Shown here in pieces: positions 62,331 to 64,000 of a DNA stretch of 64,000 nt. The stretch's first letter is position 1. Each line of letters starts with the position of its first letter. The notes beneath the pieces are model-generated. The model saw only the letters and a program-made list of their open reading frames with translations, did no database searches and had not been told where the DNA came from. Location: NCBI RefSeq assembly GCF_014854695.1, contig NZ_CP027558.1, positions 310,001-374,000 of the forward strand. The letters run 5' to 3'. Source of the DNA: Rhodococcus rhodochrous (GTDB lineage: Bacteria; Actinomycetota; Actinomycetes; Mycobacteriales; Mycobacteriaceae). Position numbers and translations under genes: made by a program.

Positions 62331-63350
62331 TCAGATCACGTGGATGTTGCCGTCCTGGTCGATCTCCCGGAGGCAGGTTCCGTGATCGTCCCGGGTAAGG
62401 ATCGATGCGACGGTGGTTCGGCCGGTGGGGAGTACTCGGACACAGACTTGTCCGCAGGTGGCGGTGTGCAGGGTTGTCGATGCGGTCGTGTAGAGGACGT
62501 CGGCGAGGCGCTGGTCGAGGCCGTTGGGACTGAGGTCATCGATGAAGACCACGTTGACTCCGCGGGTGCGAGCACGGTAGGCGGCGTCGTCGAGTTCCAG
62601 CGTGGTGAGGATGGGAGCACGCAACCGATCACGGAGATGCGCCTCCAACAGTGCGCATTCGCTGCGTTCGAGTTCGGTGAGTTCGGTGCCGTCGCCGATG
62701 CGTTCGAGGAGGGGCCGAACGAGGCTGTCGAGATGACGCAGTTGCCGGCTTCGTTCATCGGCCACAGCGGCGTCCGAAGACAGTTCGACAATGCGTGCCG
62801 TGGTTTGGTTGCGGAGCGAGAACACGGCCTTGGCAGTGGGGCGGAGAGTGAACGACAGCAGCGCTGCCATTGCCAAGGGCGCCGCATCGATCGCCACGAC
62901 AGAGACTCCGTAGGCCGCGCCGTACTCGGTCTCTGCTGCCCAGGCAGCGAACACCGCCACCATGCCGACGAGCCCTATCCAGGGCGCCACGCGGCGTCCT
63001 CGGACGTTCATGAAGCAGTAGATTGCGGTACCTGCGCCATGAATCCACAGCTGTAATACGGACTGTAGGACGGGTGGTGTGACCGAGAGAAACAGAGCGC
63101 AGGCCGCAGGCCCTGCTGCAGTCAACGCGACCGTCGCCGACTGCGGCAACGGGTCACCGGGCACAGCGATCAGTGCGATCGTCGCAGCGATCATCACGGT
63201 GGACGCGAGAGCGGCAGGCCAGGGACTGGTGACGTAGGAGATGGTCGCTACGGTAACGGCGATCATCGCTGTGAGGTAGCACGCCAAAATCAGCCAGGCC
63301 TCGCGAGTGCGCATTCCCAGGAGATCGCGTACGTCTTCATGGGGGTGCAT
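62331..63350 (-). CDS. Membrane sensor protein of a kinase locus, no kinase domain
   Basis: The 339-residue protein has six to eight hydrophobic segments in its first 170 residues (AWLILACYLTAMIAVTVATI, ASTVMIAATIALIAVPG, WIGLVGMVAVFAAWAAETEY). A cytoplasmic helical region follows (SSDAAVADERSRQLRHLDSL, VRPLLERIGDGTELTELERS), then a region like a degenerate ATPase fold without G boxes. It overlaps the upstream kinase stop (TGATG). It is likely a partner of that kinase. The ATG at 63365 is an alternative. Confidence 0.7.
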   Translation of the reverse strand: MHPHEDVRDLLGMRTREAWLILACYLTAMIAVTVATISYVTSPWPAALASTVMIAATIALIAVPGDPLPQSATVALTAAGPAACALFLSVTPPVLQSVLQLWIHGAGTAIYCFMNVRGRRVAPWIGLVGMVAVFAAWAAETEYGAAYGVSVVAIDAAPLAMAALLSFTLRPTAKAVFSLRNQTTARIVELSSDAAVADERSRQLRHLDSLVRPLLERIGDGTELTELERSECALLEAHLRDRLRAPILTTLELDDAAYRARTRGVNVVFIDDLSPNGLDQRLADVLYTTASTTLHTATCGQVCVRVLPTGRTTVASILTRDDHGTCLREIDQDGNIHVI

Positions 63351-64000
63351 CAGATGTTCGACCATTCGAGCAGGACGCGTGTGCCGTTGCCGCGGCTGGA
63401 GTCGATCGTGGCGCTACCCCCGGGGAACTGGTGCATCGGGTTGCGGATGCTCACAGCGATACCCAACCGCTCAGTGGGTACTGCTCGCGGATCGAATCCC
63501 ACTCCGTCGTCGACGATCTCCGCCCCGAGTCGGTCTGGGTGCGCGGCCACAGTCACGGCAGTGGTGGCCGTTGCACCGGCATGGCGGCAGCTGTTGCGGA
63601 CCGCTTCGCCTGCAGCGCCGGCGAGGGCACGGACCACCTCCAGCGGATACTGCTGCCCTTCGCGTGGCGTCGTATCGACGGTGATGATATGCAGTCCCGG
63701 ATCGATTGCGGTACAGGCGGCGCGGATCTGCGCGAGCGCCTCCTCGGTGGGCACACCGAGACCCGTGGGGGTGGTCGTCGCGCTGCCGAGGTTGTCGAGG
63801 TCGGCCAGTGTCACACGCGCTTGGTGCGCGAGTTGGTCCGACGCGCCTTGTCGGGCGGCGGCGAGCAGTGTGGACATGATCCCGTCGTGGGTGAGTTGGG
63901 CGAAGCGTTGCCGTTCGGCGAGGCGGGCATGCAGCGCGGACGCCTCGGCTGTGGCGGCGTACGCCTGGGCGCGGGTCGAGTCGAGGATCGCGGCGATACG
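63350..64000 (-). CDS. Histidine kinase, 5' end beyond the window
   Basis: The 216 visible residues contain a HisKA_3-type helix (RFAQLTHDGIMSTLLAAARQ, with the phospho-His in THDG) and an HATPase_c domain: N box GEAVRNSCRHAGA, G1 EIVDDGVGFDP, G2 SSRGNGTRVLLEW. It is NarL-type signalling. The N-terminal sensor part is cut by the window edge. It is coupled to the membrane-sensor gene that follows. Confidence 0.85.
   Translation of the reverse strand, partial: RIAAILDSTRAQAYAATAEASALHARLAERQRFAQLTHDGIMSTLLAAARQGASDQLAHQARVTLADLDNLGSATTTPTGLGVPTEEALAQIRAACTAIDPGLHIITVDTTPREGQQYPLEVVRALAGAAGEAVRNSCRHAGATATTAVTVAAHPDRLGAEIVDDGVGFDPRAVPTERLGIAVSIRNPMHQFPGGSATIDSSRGNGTRVLLEWSNI

Noticed and set aside
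1..64000. tRNA, rRNA and CRISPR arrays
   Set aside because: No cloverleaf with conserved GTTC-type loop, no rRNA-like stretch and no regularly spaced repeats were noticed while reading both strands; a tRNAscan or CRISPR search was not possible.

Overview
The window is high-GC actinobacterial DNA, most likely from Rhodococcus or a close Nocardiales relative. The supporting evidence is the ERCC4-Lsr2 type nuclease, the zinc-independent ribosomal protein island with Zur-like boxes, the PucR, XRE-cupin and GntR regulators beside catabolic operons, the cutinase-like secreted protein and the strong G/C third-position bias. It reads as an accessory, mobile-element-rich stretch; the sequence does not say whether it is chromosome or plasmid.

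Layout. 0-1.1 kb: the 5' part of an IS110-family transposase and a structured non-coding flank. 2.5-11.2 kb: a tightly coupled operon with a flavin monooxygenase, an RbsABC-type importer, a YtcJ-like amidohydrolase, an XRE-cupin regulator and an aldehyde dehydrogenase, which looks like uptake and oxidation of an unknown small molecule. 11.8-14 kb: a zinc alcohol/formaldehyde dehydrogenase and a frameshifted two-domain VOC protein; an 826-bp part of this locus recurs, truncated at both ends, at 21.8-22.6 kb. 14.2-20.4 kb: a PLD-like protein divergent from an AAA ATPase, an ERCC4-Lsr2 nuclease, gene fragments and a hipBA module. 20.5-24.9 kb: a decayed IS3 element, the partial duplication, higBA, a truncated YceI gene, and a GNAT/AhpD-like pair.

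25.1-29.6 kb: a BtuFCD-type importer whose upstream region contains a convincing cobalamin riboswitch. A 1286-bp IS3-family element sits between riboswitch and first gene. 30.8-46.7 kb: a second catabolic region (hydantoinase/oxoprolinase A and B subunits, penicillin-acylase-family Ntn hydrolase, amidase-signature enzyme, nitrilase-family enzyme) with LuxR and PucR regulators, suggesting breakdown of a cyclic or N-acylated amide. It is interrupted by a nest of insertions at 40.2-43.9 kb: an IS110 remnant, an IS21/istB remnant, a second identical copy of the 1286-bp IS3 element with a 713-bp tandem duplication, and another IS3-family element.

47.5-51.6 kb: an acyl-CoA synthetase remnant, a GntR regulator, an MFS transporter and a RES-Xre toxin-antitoxin pair whose antitoxin has a 5' frameshift. 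52.5-55.4 kb: the zinc-starvation ribosomal island (L32 with a frameshift, L31, a COG0523 protein, L28, L33, S14, L36) arranged around two Zur-like boxes. 55.6-64 kb: a broken CBS-domain gene, a NarL-type response regulator, an EcsC-like protein, an unrecognised protein, a secreted cutinase-vWA fusion, and a signalling cluster of LuxR protein, membrane sensor and histidine kinase that runs off the window end. No rRNA, tRNA or CRISPR array was seen.
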